Shown here: piece after piece, positions 27,559 to 35,621 of the stretch | How positions within the stretch are numbered: the stretch's first letter is position 1 | Layout: each line of letters opens with the position of its first letter | NCBI GenBank assembly: GCA_963774345.1 | Contig: CAVZFB010000038.1 | Span: 372,001 to 436,000, forward strand | Length of the DNA: 64,000 nt | Source: AP-15 sp963774345 | Lineage (GTDB): Bacteria; Pseudomonadota; Alphaproteobacteria; ATCC43930; CGMCC-115725 | Direction: 5' to 3' | Notes under the pieces: generated by a model | Database searches by the model: none | What the model was told of the DNA's origin: nothing | What the model saw: the letters and a program-made list of their open reading frames with translations, nothing else | Translations under genes and position numbers: made by a program

Positions 27559-28731
27559 ATGCAGAACACCCGGCTTGCCTCGCTTGATTTCGATCTCGGC
27601 TCCGAGATCGACATGCTGCGCGCGACGGTACGCGATTTCGCCGAGGATCGGGTCGCGCCGCTCGCTGCCGAGATCGACCGCACCGACCGCTTTCCGATCG
27701 AGCTGTGGCCTGAGATGGGTGCGCTCGGCCTGCACGGGATCACTGTCGAGGAGGAATATGGCGGCGCCGGCATGGGCTATCTCGCGCATTGCGTCGCGAT
27801 GGAGGAGGTGAGCCGCGCCTCGGCCTCGGTCGGGCTTTCCTACGGCGCCCATTCCAACCTGTGCGTCAACCAGATCCGCCGCAACGGCAGTGAAGCGCAA
27901 AAGCGCAAATACCTGCCCAAGCTGATCTCCGGCGCACATGTCGGAGCGCTGGCGATGAGCGAGCCCGGCGCCGGCTCGGATGTGGTCTCGATGCGGCTGC
28001 GCGCCGACAAAAAGGGCGACCGCTGGGTGCTGAACGGCACCAAGCTGTGGATCACCAACGGCCATGTCGCAGATACCCTGGTTGTGTACGCCAAGACCCG
28101 GCCCGAGGCCGGGGCGCGCGGCATCACCGCCTTTCTGATCGAGAGCGGGTTCAAGGGCTTCCGGCCGGCCCAAAAGCTCGACAAGCTGGGCATGCGCGGA
28201 TCACCGACCTCGGAGCTGGTCTTCGAGGATTGCGAGGTGCCTGAGGAAAACGTGCTCGGCGCGGTCGATGAGGGCGTGCATGTGCTGATGAGCGGGCTCG
28301 ATTACGAGCGGGCGATCCTCGCCGCCGGCCCGCTGGGCATCATGCAGGCCTGCCTCGATGTGGTGATCCCGTACATCCACGACCGCCGGCAGTTCGGCCA
28401 AGCGATCGGCGAGTTTCAGCTGATCCAAGGCAAAGTCGCCGACATGTACACGGCGATGAACGCGTGCAAATCCTATGTCTACGCGGTGGCAAGGGCGTGC
28501 GACCGCGGACAGACGACGCGCAAGGACGCGGCCGGCGCCATTCTCTATGCCGCCGAAAAGGCGACGGCGATGGCGCTCGACGCCATCCAGATATTGGGCG
28601 GCAACGGCTACATCAACGATTACCCGACCGGACGGCTGTTGCGCGACGCGAAGCTCTACGAGATCGGCGCCGGCACCTCGGAGATCCGGCGCATGCTGAT
28701 CGGGCGCGAAATCTTCCAGGAGACGGCCTGA
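27559..28731 (+). CDS. ivd: Isovaleryl-CoA dehydrogenase
   Basis: 390-residue FAD acyl-CoA dehydrogenase that oxidises isovaleryl-CoA to 3-methylcrotonyl-CoA in leucine breakdown. The order of motifs is correct: VGLSYGAHSNLCVNQI and LAMSEPGAGSD (FAD/substrate binding), LNGTKLWITNG, and the C-terminal QILGGNGYINDYPTGRLLRD. The catalytic base is Glu250 in SGLDYERAILAAGPLG, the position used by isovaleryl-CoA dehydrogenases rather than the C-terminal Glu of most relatives. A general short-chain acyl-CoA dehydrogenase is the alternative. Methylcrotonyl-CoA carboxylase genes are not in the window. Confidence 0.85.
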   Translation: MQNTRLASLDFDLGSEIDMLRATVRDFAEDRVAPLAAEIDRTDRFPIELWPEMGALGLHGITVEEEYGGAGMGYLAHCVAMEEVSRASASVGLSYGAHSNLCVNQIRRNGSEAQKRKYLPKLISGAHVGALAMSEPGAGSDVVSMRLRADKKGDRWVLNGTKLWITNGHVADTLVVYAKTRPEAGARGITAFLIESGFKGFRPAQKLDKLGMRGSPTSELVFEDCEVPEENVLGAVDEGVHVLMSGLDYERAILAAGPLGIMQACLDVVIPYIHDRRQFGQAIGEFQLIQGKVADMYTAMNACKSYVYAVARACDRGQTTRKDAAGAILYAAEKATAMALDAIQILGGNGYINDYPTGRLLRDAKLYEIGAGTSEIRRMLIGREIFQETA

Positions 28732-28732
28732 C

Positions 28733-29167
28733 ATGCGCCGGCTGATCTCCTCCGGCTCGCCATTCGAGGCCGCGGCCGGGTACAGCCGAGCCGTGGTCGA
28801 CGGCGAGTGGGTCTTCGTCGCCGGCACGACCGGCTTCGACTATGCGCAGATGACGATTGCCGAGGATCCTGCCGAGCAGGCGCGCCAGGCGTTTCTCAAC
28901 ATCGAGAAGGCGCTGGCCGAGGCGGGGGCAGGCCTCGCCGATGTCGTGCGGGTGCGCTACTACCTGCCCGACTTGGCTGATTGGCCAACGGTCGTGCCGG
29001 TGCTGGGCGAGGTCTTCGGCGCCATCCGCCCGGCGGCGACGGCGCTGATCTGTGGTCTCATCGATCCGCGAATGAAGATAGAAATCGAGGTAACCGCGCG
29101 TCGCGAAGGGTCGCCGCAAGGATTGACGGCGGCTAGCCCGCATCCTCCTCTGCCAGCACCTGGGTGA
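28733..29167 (+). CDS. RidA family protein (enamine/imine deaminase-like)
   Basis: 144 residues starting 1 bp after the dehydrogenase stop. GYSRAVVDGEWVFVAGTTG, EQARQAFLNIEKALAEAG, and DVVRVRYYLPDLAD are typical of the RidA/YjgF/Rid7 superfamily. Such proteins hydrolyse reactive imines released by PLP dehydratases; the convergent neighbour is a threonine-dehydratase-like enzyme. The conserved Arg of active RidA is not at its usual place in the LICGLIDPRMKIEIEV segment with certainty, so activity is unproven. Its 3' end overlaps the neighbour by 35 bp antisense. Confidence 0.82.
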   Translation: MRRLISSGSPFEAAAGYSRAVVDGEWVFVAGTTGFDYAQMTIAEDPAEQARQAFLNIEKALAEAGAGLADVVRVRYYLPDLADWPTVVPVLGEVFGAIRPAATALICGLIDPRMKIEIEVTARREGSPQGLTAASPHPPLPAPG

Positions 29168-30098
29168 AGAGAGCGCGGTCGATATTGCCGCCGGACTGGA
29201 TCACCGCAATCCGCTTGCCGGCGAGGCGGCCGCGCTCCTGCAAGGCGGCGGCGAGGGCCGCGGCGCCGGCGCCCTCGGCGACATTGTGGGTGTCGGTGAA
29301 GAGGATGCGCATTGCCTGGCGGATCTCGCCCTCGGACACTTTGACGATGTGCGAGGCGCCGCGGCGGATCACCTCGAGTGCGGAATTGTCGGGCACCCGC
29401 ACGGCAAGGCCGTCGGCGATCGTGTCGGCGGAATTGGTATGGACCGGCCGGCCGGCGGCAAGGGACAGCGCGTAGGTCGGGGCCTCGGCGGCGACGACGC
29501 CGACGATCTCGGTGGTCAGGCCTAAGGCGTCGCGCGCGGCAATGACCCCGGAAATGCCGCTGCCGAGCCCGATCGGCACATAGACGACGTCGAGATCGGG
29601 CACGGCGCGAAACAGTTCGAGGCCATAGCTTGCTACCCCACGCACCAGCAGCGGATGATACGAGCGGACGAGGTGCAGGTGGTCGCGCTCGGCCAATGCG
29701 ACCGCGTGCTCGTAGGCGGCCTGGAAGTCGTGGCCTTCCTCGACCAGCCGCGCGCCGAACGCCGCCATTGCCTGGTTTTTCTCGACGCTGTTGCCGTGCG
29801 GCACGACGACCGTCGCGGCGAGGCCGAGCCTCGCGGCGGCAAAGGCGATGCTCTGCCCGTGATTGCCGCGGGTCGCCGTCACCACCCCTGAGATCCGCGG
29901 CTGCGAGCGCCGGATATCGTCGAGATAGACGAGGCCGCCGCGCAATTTGAAGGCGCCGATCGGGGTGTGGTTTTCGTGTTTGACCCACAGCTCGGCGCCG
30001 ATCCGCCGCGACAACAGCGGCCAGCAATAAACAGGGGTCGGCGGCACCACGGTGCGGACCAAGGCGGCGGCGAGGTCGAGGGTTTCGAGGTCGGTCAT
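29133..30098 (-). CDS. Threonine dehydratase-like PLP enzyme (no ACT domain)
   Basis: 321-residue fold-type II PLP enzyme from the ATG at 30098 (MTDLETLDLA). The PLP lysine is K51 in GAFKLRG and the Asn loop is TRGNHGQS. The phosphate loop reads PIGLGSGISG instead of the more common GGGG run. It lacks a regulatory domain, fitting serine/threonine dehydratase or a related beta-eliminating lyase such as 3-hydroxyaspartate dehydratase. It is a diverged relative of the enzyme at 5603-6844. Confidence 0.85.
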   Translation of the reverse strand: MTDLETLDLAAALVRTVVPPTPVYCWPLLSRRIGAELWVKHENHTPIGAFKLRGGLVYLDDIRRSQPRISGVVTATRGNHGQSIAFAAARLGLAATVVVPHGNSVEKNQAMAAFGARLVEEGHDFQAAYEHAVALAERDHLHLVRSYHPLLVRGVASYGLELFRAVPDLDVVYVPIGLGSGISGVIAARDALGLTTEIVGVVAAEAPTYALSLAAGRPVHTNSADTIADGLAVRVPDNSALEVIRRGASHIVKVSEGEIRQAMRILFTDTHNVAEGAGAAALAAALQERGRLAGKRIAVIQSGGNIDRALFTQVLAEEDAG

Positions 30099-30259
30099 GG
30101 CCGACCCGTTTGCGCCGATTTTCGCGGCTAGGCAAGCCTGCCCCAGGGCCGGCGGCAAATTCCCGTGAGCCGGGAAAATAGCCGGAAATCTCTGCGATTC
30201 TGCCGATTTGACGCCAAAGTTGCCTGAGAACCGCTTGGATAATCATAGGCGTAGCGGTC

Positions 30260-30332
30260 AATTCCCGTAGCATCGGAAACGGGAATTTTTTCGGGCGAAC
30301 CGGGAAATAATTCGGCGGAACCGGGAATTGAC
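30260..30332 (+). repeat. 73-bp dispersed repeat, copy B
   Basis: Matches copy A (23759-23831, minus strand) over 73 bp without gaps: AATTCCCGTAGCATCGGAAA start, shared GGGAATTTTTT and AACCGGGAATT. Contains three GGGAA units about 18-20 bp apart. Confidence 0.7.
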
Positions 30333-30551
30333 GCCCGCGACCCGCGGCGACCGGGGCAAACATGGCGATCAGGAGAAGGCCGAGGGTGAGCATGGCCACG
30401 AGATACCATGCCGTCGCGGCGATTTTCGGGACAGCGAGAAAGCCGGCCTGGTTCGTCGATCGCGATTTCAGGTCGCTGGCGTTACTCGGCCGCGCCGACA
30501 GTGACGGTAGCTAAACCGGTTTTCGACCAAGTCGATGCACTTGGCACGCAT

Positions 30552-30652
30552 CACCCCCACCCCGACCCGCCCCCATCAAGGGGGCGGGAGTACAAATGGG
30601 GGTGCTGAAATGAGGCCCTCCCCCTTGATGGGGGAGGGTTTGGGAGGGGGTG
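30552..30652. repeat. C/G-rich palindromic repeat pair
   Basis: Two hairpins: GCCCCCATCAAGGGGGC near 30568-30585 and CCCTCCCCC-TTGAT-GGGGGAGGG at 30616-30638, bracketed by CCCCCACCCCGACC and TTTGGGAGGGGG. Same family as 9189-9236 and 34741-34779. Confidence 0.6.
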
Positions 30653-30706
30653 AGTGCGGTTCAATTCGATCGGAAACCGCTCTAAATCGCGCCGCCGCCG
30701 AGGTGA

Positions 30707-30988
30707 TCAATAGCCGACGTGATTGCTGACCCTTGGGCCGGCGCCATCCGAATAGGGGCGCGAGGCGACGTAGGGATCATTGTAAGGCGTGGGGCGATTG
30801 TAGTAATACGAACCGGCATACCACGGGTACACGTAGTTGTAATAATAGGGATAGGGATACGTGTAGTCGTTCGGATATACCGTGTAGCCCGGGTAGTAAT
30901 ATCCCGAATAGTAGGACTGTGCGTTCGCTGTGACCGCTGCGAACAGCAACCCGGTCGCGACCAGCATTGATCTGGCGATGATCCGCAT
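30707..30988 (-). CDS. Small Tyr/Pro-rich secreted protein
   Basis: 93 residues. Signal peptide MRIIARSMLVATGLLFAAV with cleavage after ANA. The mature part is dominated by Tyr, Pro, Gly and Asn in irregular repeats (YYSGYYYPGY, YPYPYYYNYVYPWY, SYYYN). It has no Cys and few charges. Such low-complexity Tyr-rich proteins are often surface-exposed; function unknown. An ATG at 30997 (MVP in front) is an alternative start. Confidence 0.65.
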   Translation of the reverse strand: MRIIARSMLVATGLLFAAVTANAQSYYSGYYYPGYTVYPNDYTYPYPYYYNYVYPWYAGSYYYNRPTPYNDPYVASRPYSDGAGPRVSNHVGY

Positions 30989-31109
30989 CGGAACCATCCA
31001 TTTCTGTTGACGGCTACCGGATTGAACACGCCATGCAGACGAGTAGTTCCGGGTTCGCCTTTCGGCCGGGTCGGCTCGCTCGAAAGAAAAGGCATCCGAC
31101 CACGACCGC

Positions 31110-32970
31110 TCATCGCTGGTCCTCCGTCGGCGGCAGCAATTCGCGCAATTCACCGAGCCAGGGCTCATATCGCCGCCAGCGCGCGACCGAGGTGGCATAG
31201 ACCGGCTGGCGCGCCTGCCAGAGGCTAGCGGTCCTGACCGTCCGCTCGTTGCGCTCGGGGCTAAGGCAGGAATCGTCCCAGTCGAGACCGGCAAAGGCGA
31301 TCAGCCGCCGGGTCACCGTCTCGCGGTCGGCGATCAATTCCTCGTAATCGACTTCGATAAAACGCTCGGGCGGCAGCACCATGCGCCAATGGTCCATCAG
31401 CCGGGCATATTGCCGGTAGGCAAAGGCGAGGTCGGCCTTGGCCCAGGCGAAATCCATCCGCTGGCTGAAATACGTGAAATACATCGAGAGGCAAGTGTCG
31501 ACCGGATGGCGGCGGCAATGAATGATGCGCGCATCAGGCAACAGCAGGTGAATGAGGCCCAGCCGGATGTGATTGAACGGCGCCTTGTCGGTGACGCGAG
31601 CCGCTTGCGGCCCGATCCGGCGCAATAGGTCGAGATATTCCCGGGCCAAGCTCTGCCCCGCTTCCGCGGTCAGATAGGTCGCCTCGGCAATCCCGGACGA
31701 CATGCTGCGCTTGACCCAGAAACGCAGCTCGCCGCCGGCGGCGACTTGATGATGGCTGGAGATGATCTGCTCGACCAAGGTCGTCCCCGAGCGCGGCATG
31801 CCGACGATCAACAGCGGCGTCTCGTCGCGCACGCCAAACGCCTCGCCCGCGGCAAAGAAATCGGGTGTGTAGCGGGCCACCAGCCGATCGACATGCTCGG
31901 CGAGTTCCGGCCCGTCGAACCGCGAGGTCCGCCGCTTGATCGCGTTGGCCTGATCGAAATGCTGCACCGCCTGCCGGTATTCAGCCAGATCGTCGAACAC
32001 CTTGCCGATCGCGAAATGGAGGAATGCCCGGTGGGAATCGCCGATGCCGGGGCTGTCGAGCGCCGCCAGCATGCGGTCGAGGCGGGGGCGGTCCGCTTCG
32101 GTGCATTTCTTCGCCTGGACCGCGCCGTGATGCGCGCTGACCTCCCGTGGGTTCAAATCGAGGGCGCCGTCAAAGGCAGCAATCGCCTCGTCGAAACGTC
32201 CGTCCAGGGCGAGGACAACCCCGAGGGCCTTGTGCAACCGGTCGCTGGCGGGATCGAGCGCGATCGCTTGCCGCACCAATGCCTCCGCCTGCCGCGGATC
32301 GCCGTCGAGCAGCAGCGCGTCGATCTCGTTCAGCCGGCCTATCGTCGTGTCCGGAGAGGCGGCGGTGCCCCTCGGCCATCTCGGGCATCAGCTCGACGGC
32401 CCGGCGATAGGCCGCTATCGCCTTTTCGGTCAGCCCCTGACGGTCGAATGCCACCGCCAGACGATAATGGGCGATCGCGACACCTTCTTCGAGGGCGATC
32501 GCCAGCTCCAGGATGGCGGTTGCCTCGGCGAGGCGGCCGCTGCGCAACAATGCCAGGCCGAGCGCGCGGTGCGATCCCGCGTCCGCCGGGTCGAGCCGGG
32601 TCGCCTGGCGCAGCGCGGTGATCGCGGCCGGCAATTTCCCCGCCCGAAGCAAACCGACCCCCTGCCGGCGAAAGCGTTGCGCCGCCGCGATCTGCCGCCG
32701 CACCGGCGGCGCATGCCCGGCATCGGCGGCGTTTCCCGCGTTCGGACGAGTCGTCCGGATCCCGTGCATCGAGTGGCTGAGTGCTTCCGCTGCCTCGCGC
32801 AATTTCCCCGCTTCGCTCAATGGCCCAAGGTTCAGCCGAGCGGGCCGGGCGCCCCGAGGCAGGCTGACGGATGCAGGCGCGGGGTGCACCACGCCGCAGC
32901 ATTGCTTGAAGTCACGCCCGCTGCCGCACGGGCAGGGATCACTGCGGCCCGCACCGGGCACGCTGATCAC
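31110..32970 (-). pseudogene. SEC-C/TPR/sulfotransferase protein, frameshifted
   Basis: A composite protein of about 620 residues. Residues 11-26 (DPCPCGSGRDFKQCCG) form a SEC-C zinc-binding motif. TPR repeats follow (VGLLRAGKLPAAITALRQAT, IAHYRLAVAFDRQGLTEKAI). After EMAEGHRRL, near 32345-32362, the frame shifts by one base; repeats resume at IGRLNEIDALLLDGDPRQAE and lead to a C-terminal sulfotransferase domain with the PAPS-binding loop GMPRSGTTLVEQI and the second signature RHPVDTCLSMYF. The family transfers sulfate from PAPS to an acceptor, perhaps a protein or glycan. Combined length and order match intact relatives, so the lesion is single. Confidence 0.85.
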
Positions 32971-33037
32971 GCATCCTCCGATGCCGTAGTGAAATTGACG
33001 ATCCGCTGGAGCGGCGCTGAGCGTCCTTCGCGACAGC

Positions 33038-33070
33038 GCGTAGCGCGGAACAGCGCAGCGCCTTCCGCCT
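33038..33070 (-). repeat. REP palindrome, left flank of RAYT gene
   Basis: On the minus strand reads AGGCGGAAGGCGCTGCGCTG then TTCCGCGCTACGC. It is a near-identical inverted copy of 33662-33693: GGCGGAA and TTCCGC arms around GGCGCTGCGCTG. Lies 31 bp from the transposase stop. Confidence 0.75.
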
Positions 33071-33100
33071 CACACTTTCGCCGGTGGGTTCCGCTTGCGG

Positions 33101-33634
33101 TCACCGCGGCTCGCCGGTTTCTTGCGGCTCGCAGCTGCCGCCAATCCAGCCAGTGGGATAGAGCCCGCGGGCCATGCACCGGAGAAACGAAGAATATGGC
33201 CAATCCGCCGGGTGTTCGACGAGGCCATGCTTTACCGGGTTGAAGTGAATGTAATCGAGGTGAGCAGCGAGGTCCCGATCATCGCGGATCGTGTGCTCCC
33301 AGTACCGCCGCTGCCAGATGCCGCGTTCCCCGCGGCGGCTCATGACGGCCGATCGCGGTTCGCTGGCGGGCAAGGATTTCACAAACGCGATCTTGATTGC
33401 GCGCCAACGACCGGAAAAGTCGGGATCGCCCTCGGGCAGCGTCCAAAGGCAATGCATGTGGTCGGGAAGGACGACCCACGCATCGATGCGAAATGGCGCG
33501 CGGGCGCGTGCCTGCCGAACCGCGTCACGCAGGGCCCCGATCTGCGTTACCAACAAGTCCGAGCGACGGTCCCGCAAATTCACCGTGAAAAAGAACGTTC
33601 CACCTGGAACCCGGTTGCGGCGATAGTCCGGCAT
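33101..33634 (-). CDS. REP-associated tyrosine transposase (RAYT)
   Basis: 177-residue HUH/Y1 transposase of the IS200-like RAYT group. N-terminal RRNRVPGGTFFFTVNLRDRR; the HUH pair is in VVLPDHMHCLWTLPEGD; the catalytic-Tyr region is DYIHFNPVKHGLVEHPADWPYSS. The length and the ending are as in other RAYT proteins. It is flanked on both sides by inverted REP palindromes, the substrate of this enzyme class. RAYTs are usually single-copy and vertically kept, and are thought to spread REP sequences. Its 5' end overlaps the 3' end of the frameshifted PEP-CTERM gene. Confidence 0.92.
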   Translation of the reverse strand: MPDYRRNRVPGGTFFFTVNLRDRRSDLLVTQIGALRDAVRQARARAPFRIDAWVVLPDHMHCLWTLPEGDPDFSGRWRAIKIAFVKSLPASEPRSAVMSRRGERGIWQRRYWEHTIRDDRDLAAHLDYIHFNPVKHGLVEHPADWPYSSFLRCMARGLYPTGWIGGSCEPQETGEPR

Positions 33635-34412
33635 CGGCGAAGTATGCTGCGTCCCGCGGAACGGCGGAAGGCGCTGCGCTGTTCCGCCCTACGTCTGAAC
33701 TGCCGGAAGACGCAGCCGAGGCCGAGCAAACCGGCACCCAGCAGCGTCCAGGTGGGGGCTCCGGCACTGGCGCTGCAAGCGGAACGCCAGTGAGGTTGTA
33801 GTCCTGGGTCAGCAGATCGGTGTTCGTCGTGGTCGTGGTCGTGAAGATGTCCAGCAGAGTCACGGTTAACGTGTCGAGGTCTGACTGGCCCTCGCCGAGG
33901 ACGAACGGTGTGCCGCCAGTGCAGCCGGTAAGAGGCGGATAGCTTTCGCAGACGCCTAAGTCGCCGACATTGATCGTCAGCGGACCGAGGTATAGGGTAG
34001 TGGTGGTCGATGTGCCAGTTACCATCGAACCGGTCTGCACGGTATTGGTCGTGCTGCTCGGGGTATCGGTGCTGCTCAACAGAGTGGGACCCAGGAACGA
34101 TGCCGCGCCGGCGCCGGTCAGCACCGATTCCGCGGTGCCGATCGCCGTCTGAAATACTGGGTCTGTAAAGGGCACCGGGAAGGTTTGATTGTACAGCACC
34201 GGACCGCCCTGCATCTCGGCGGTCAGTTCCGTGGAATACGTATTCACGTTCTGTGTGACCGGCGTGTCGATGATCGTCTCGACCACGGCGGTCGAAGTTG
34301 TGAACGAGCTGGTGGCTGTGGTAGTAGGGGTGGCGAGCGCAGGACGAAAGGCGAATGCCGATAAAGCAATAGCGGCAGTCCCTGCCATGAATAATCTTTG
34401 TGTCGTCGACAT
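33580..34412 (-). pseudogene. PEP-CTERM-like secreted protein, frameshifted in its sorting tail
   Basis: The start MSTTQRLFMAGTAAIALSAF gives a signal peptide. The body is Thr/Ser/Val-rich (TTTATSSFTTSTAVVETIID) with four Cys around GVCESYPPLTGCTGG, about 220 residues. It reaches PVPEP, where one base is out of register (about 33735-33745). In the shifted frame the sorting helix PTWTLLGAGLLGLGCVF with RQFRRR is restored. The frame then runs through a REP palindrome and into the RAYT start, ending at 33580. The original C-terminus may have been extended by REP insertion. Confidence 0.7.
33662..33693 (+). repeat. REP palindrome, right flank of RAYT gene
   Basis: CGGCGGAAGGCGCTGCGCTG then TTCCGCCCTACG. 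Inverted counterpart of 33038-33070, identical over about 30 positions except one or two bases. Lies 28 bp upstream of the transposase start. Confidence 0.75.
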
Positions 34413-34474
34413 CTGCTTTCTCTTTTTCCTGGTGGCGTGAATACGACGCTTGGCATTGAGGCGCTTTTCACCGG

Positions 34475-34545
34475 GATTGCTTGGCTCTGCTCGCAATGAC
34501 ACTTTAACCGGATGTCATTGCGAGGAGCGCAGCGCCGAAGCAATC
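34475..34545. repeat. Palindromic MITE-like repeat, copy 1
   Basis: Inverted arms GATTGCTTGGCTCTGCTCGC then AATGACA (34475-34501) and TGTCATTGCGAGGAGCGCAG then CGCCGAAGCAATC (34513-34545). Same family as 54677-54757. This GATTGCTTCG...TCATTGCGA element is widespread in bacterial genomes, from memory. Confidence 0.7.
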
Positions 34546-34675
34546 TCGCGATTGAGAGACATTATCTCTTCCCTGTACAAAGGTTAATAGGGCGCAAACC
34601 GCCGCTTTTTGTTTATTCTAGCTAATTAAAACATAAAAAGCGACCTTTAACTTAGATCGGATCCGATCTTCTATA

Positions 34676-34735
34676 GCCATCTCCCGGCTCGCGCGCTATT
34701 TCGGCACCACCCCGGAATTCTGGCGCGGCCGAACA
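34676..34735 (+). pseudogene. HigA-type antitoxin gene fragment
   Basis: The plus-strand frame reads ISRLARYFGTTPEFWRGRT, matching the end of the helix-turn-helix domain of HigA/VapI-type antitoxins (compare LRLARYFGGSAAIWLRLQ in the intact gene at 35622-35933). Upstream and downstream parts are missing; the fragment runs straight into a repeat. Only about 20 codons survive. Confidence 0.5.
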
Positions 34736-34740
34736 GCCCC

Positions 34741-34779
34741 CTCACCCTGCCCTCTCCCCCGTGACGGGGGAGAGGTGAG
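34741..34779. repeat. C/G-rich palindromic repeat
   Basis: Arms CTCTCCCCCG (34752-34761) and CGGGGGAGAG (34765-34774) with loop TGA, extended by outer CTCACC/GGTGAG. Third member of the family at 9189 and 30552. Confidence 0.6.
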
Positions 34780-34849
34780 ATTGGAGCGGGGATCGAGCGC
34801 GATGTGCAGCCGCGGGCTGGGTGGGCGGCGTATGGAGGGGGAGCACCCG

Positions 34850-34922
34850 AAGGAAAGGCGTGGATGCGCGGAACAAGTCTGGGGCACGACGGTTTAAAGA
34901 ACTGAACGGAGGCCGGCGATCG
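34850..34922 (+). repeat. Direct repeat flanking the YkgJ gene, copy 1
   Basis: AAGGAAAGGCGTGGATGCGC then GGAACAAGTCTGGGGCACGA and a tail GGCCGGCGATCG. Aligns with 35523-35593 at roughly 85 percent identity with few gaps. Similarity extends about 20 bp further upstream. Confidence 0.65.
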
Positions 34923-35082
34923 GGGGAGTGCCATCGAAGAAGGGGCCAAGAGGTTGCAAGTGGGCTATTCTCCGCGTCGCGGCGGTTAGGGAAGGGTTGA
35001 GCGGTGGCGGGGCGGCTGCAGCCGAAATGGGTGCGCCTCGCCTTGTCATCAGCCAGGCGGTCGTAAGGGGATTTGGGCAGCA

Positions 35083-35463
35083 ATGGACGACGCTAAGCGC
35101 TCGGTGAACTGCTCTGCACGCGATTTTCTCGACGCCTGGTGGCGCGGCGACGCGGGGCCGGTCCCGTGCGGCGACTGCTCGGCCTGCTGCTATTACGCTG
35201 GCATCCCGGTTGACGAGAAGCGCGATCGGAAACGCTTGCCCCACCTCCTGACTGAGCGGAACGCCGATGGCGAATTGGTGCTCCAACAGCGCGCAGACGG
35301 CGCCTGCGTTCACCTCGGGGAGCAGGGCTGCACCGTCTATGAGCACCGGCCATCGACCTGTCGCAGCTTCGATTGCCGCGCCTTTTCGGCGATGGGCCTG
35401 GTCGAGCACTGCGATCCTGATCATCGGACGCCGGATTGGCAGTTCGCCACGCCCGAGCAATGA
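35083..35463 (+). CDS. YkgJ-family cysteine cluster protein
   Basis: 126-residue small cytoplasmic protein of the YkgJ/FliB zinc- or iron-chelating family. Cysteines are arranged as VPCGDCSACCYYAG near the N-terminus, then GACVHLGEQGCTVYEHRPST and CRSFDCRAF. The family is thought to hold an Fe-S cluster or metal; role unknown. The gene is bracketed by two direct repeats (34850-34922, 35523-35593), which may mean the segment moved or was duplicated. Confidence 0.85.
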   Translation: MDDAKRSVNCSARDFLDAWWRGDAGPVPCGDCSACCYYAGIPVDEKRDRKRLPHLLTERNADGELVLQQRADGACVHLGEQGCTVYEHRPSTCRSFDCRAFSAMGLVEHCDPDHRTPDWQFATPEQ

Positions 35464-35522
35464 AAAAATTGAGCGCGGGTTGGTGGGCGCGGGCCGCCTC
35501 GCGGCGTAGGGAAGGGAAGCAA

Positions 35523-35593
35523 AAGGAAAGGCGCGGATGCGCGGAACAAGTCCGCGCATGACGAATTAAGAACCGAACAGGGGCCGGCGATCG
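35523..35593 (+). repeat. Direct repeat flanking the YkgJ gene, copy 2
   Basis: AAGGAAAGGCGCGGATGCGC then GGAACAAGTCCGCGCATGAC, ending GGGCCGGCGATCG; partner of 34850-34922. Contains its own palindrome (ATGCGCGGAACAAGTCCGCGCAT). Confidence 0.65.
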
Positions 35594-35621
35594 ACCGCGG
35601 CGTGCAGCCGCTGTCTGGCGG

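Larger units (their letters stand above)
30099..30706. other. Intergenic stretch with two repeat elements
   Basis: No gene. Contains copy B of the 73-bp repeat (30260-30332) and a pair of C/G-rich palindromes (30552-30652). Short frames read as NREFF/AREI-like repetitive peptides and are translation of the repeat. Confidence 0.5.
34413..35082. other. Repeat-rich intergenic stretch
   Basis: Holds the palindromic element at 34475-34545, a higA-like gene fragment at 34676-34735, a C/G-rich hairpin at 34741-34779 and the first copy of a direct repeat at 34850-34922. No complete gene. Confidence 0.55.

Noticed and set aside
34850..35593. Possible CRISPR or tandem-repeat array around the YkgJ gene
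   Set aside because: Only two copies 670 bp apart with a gene between them; no regular spacing and no cas genes.
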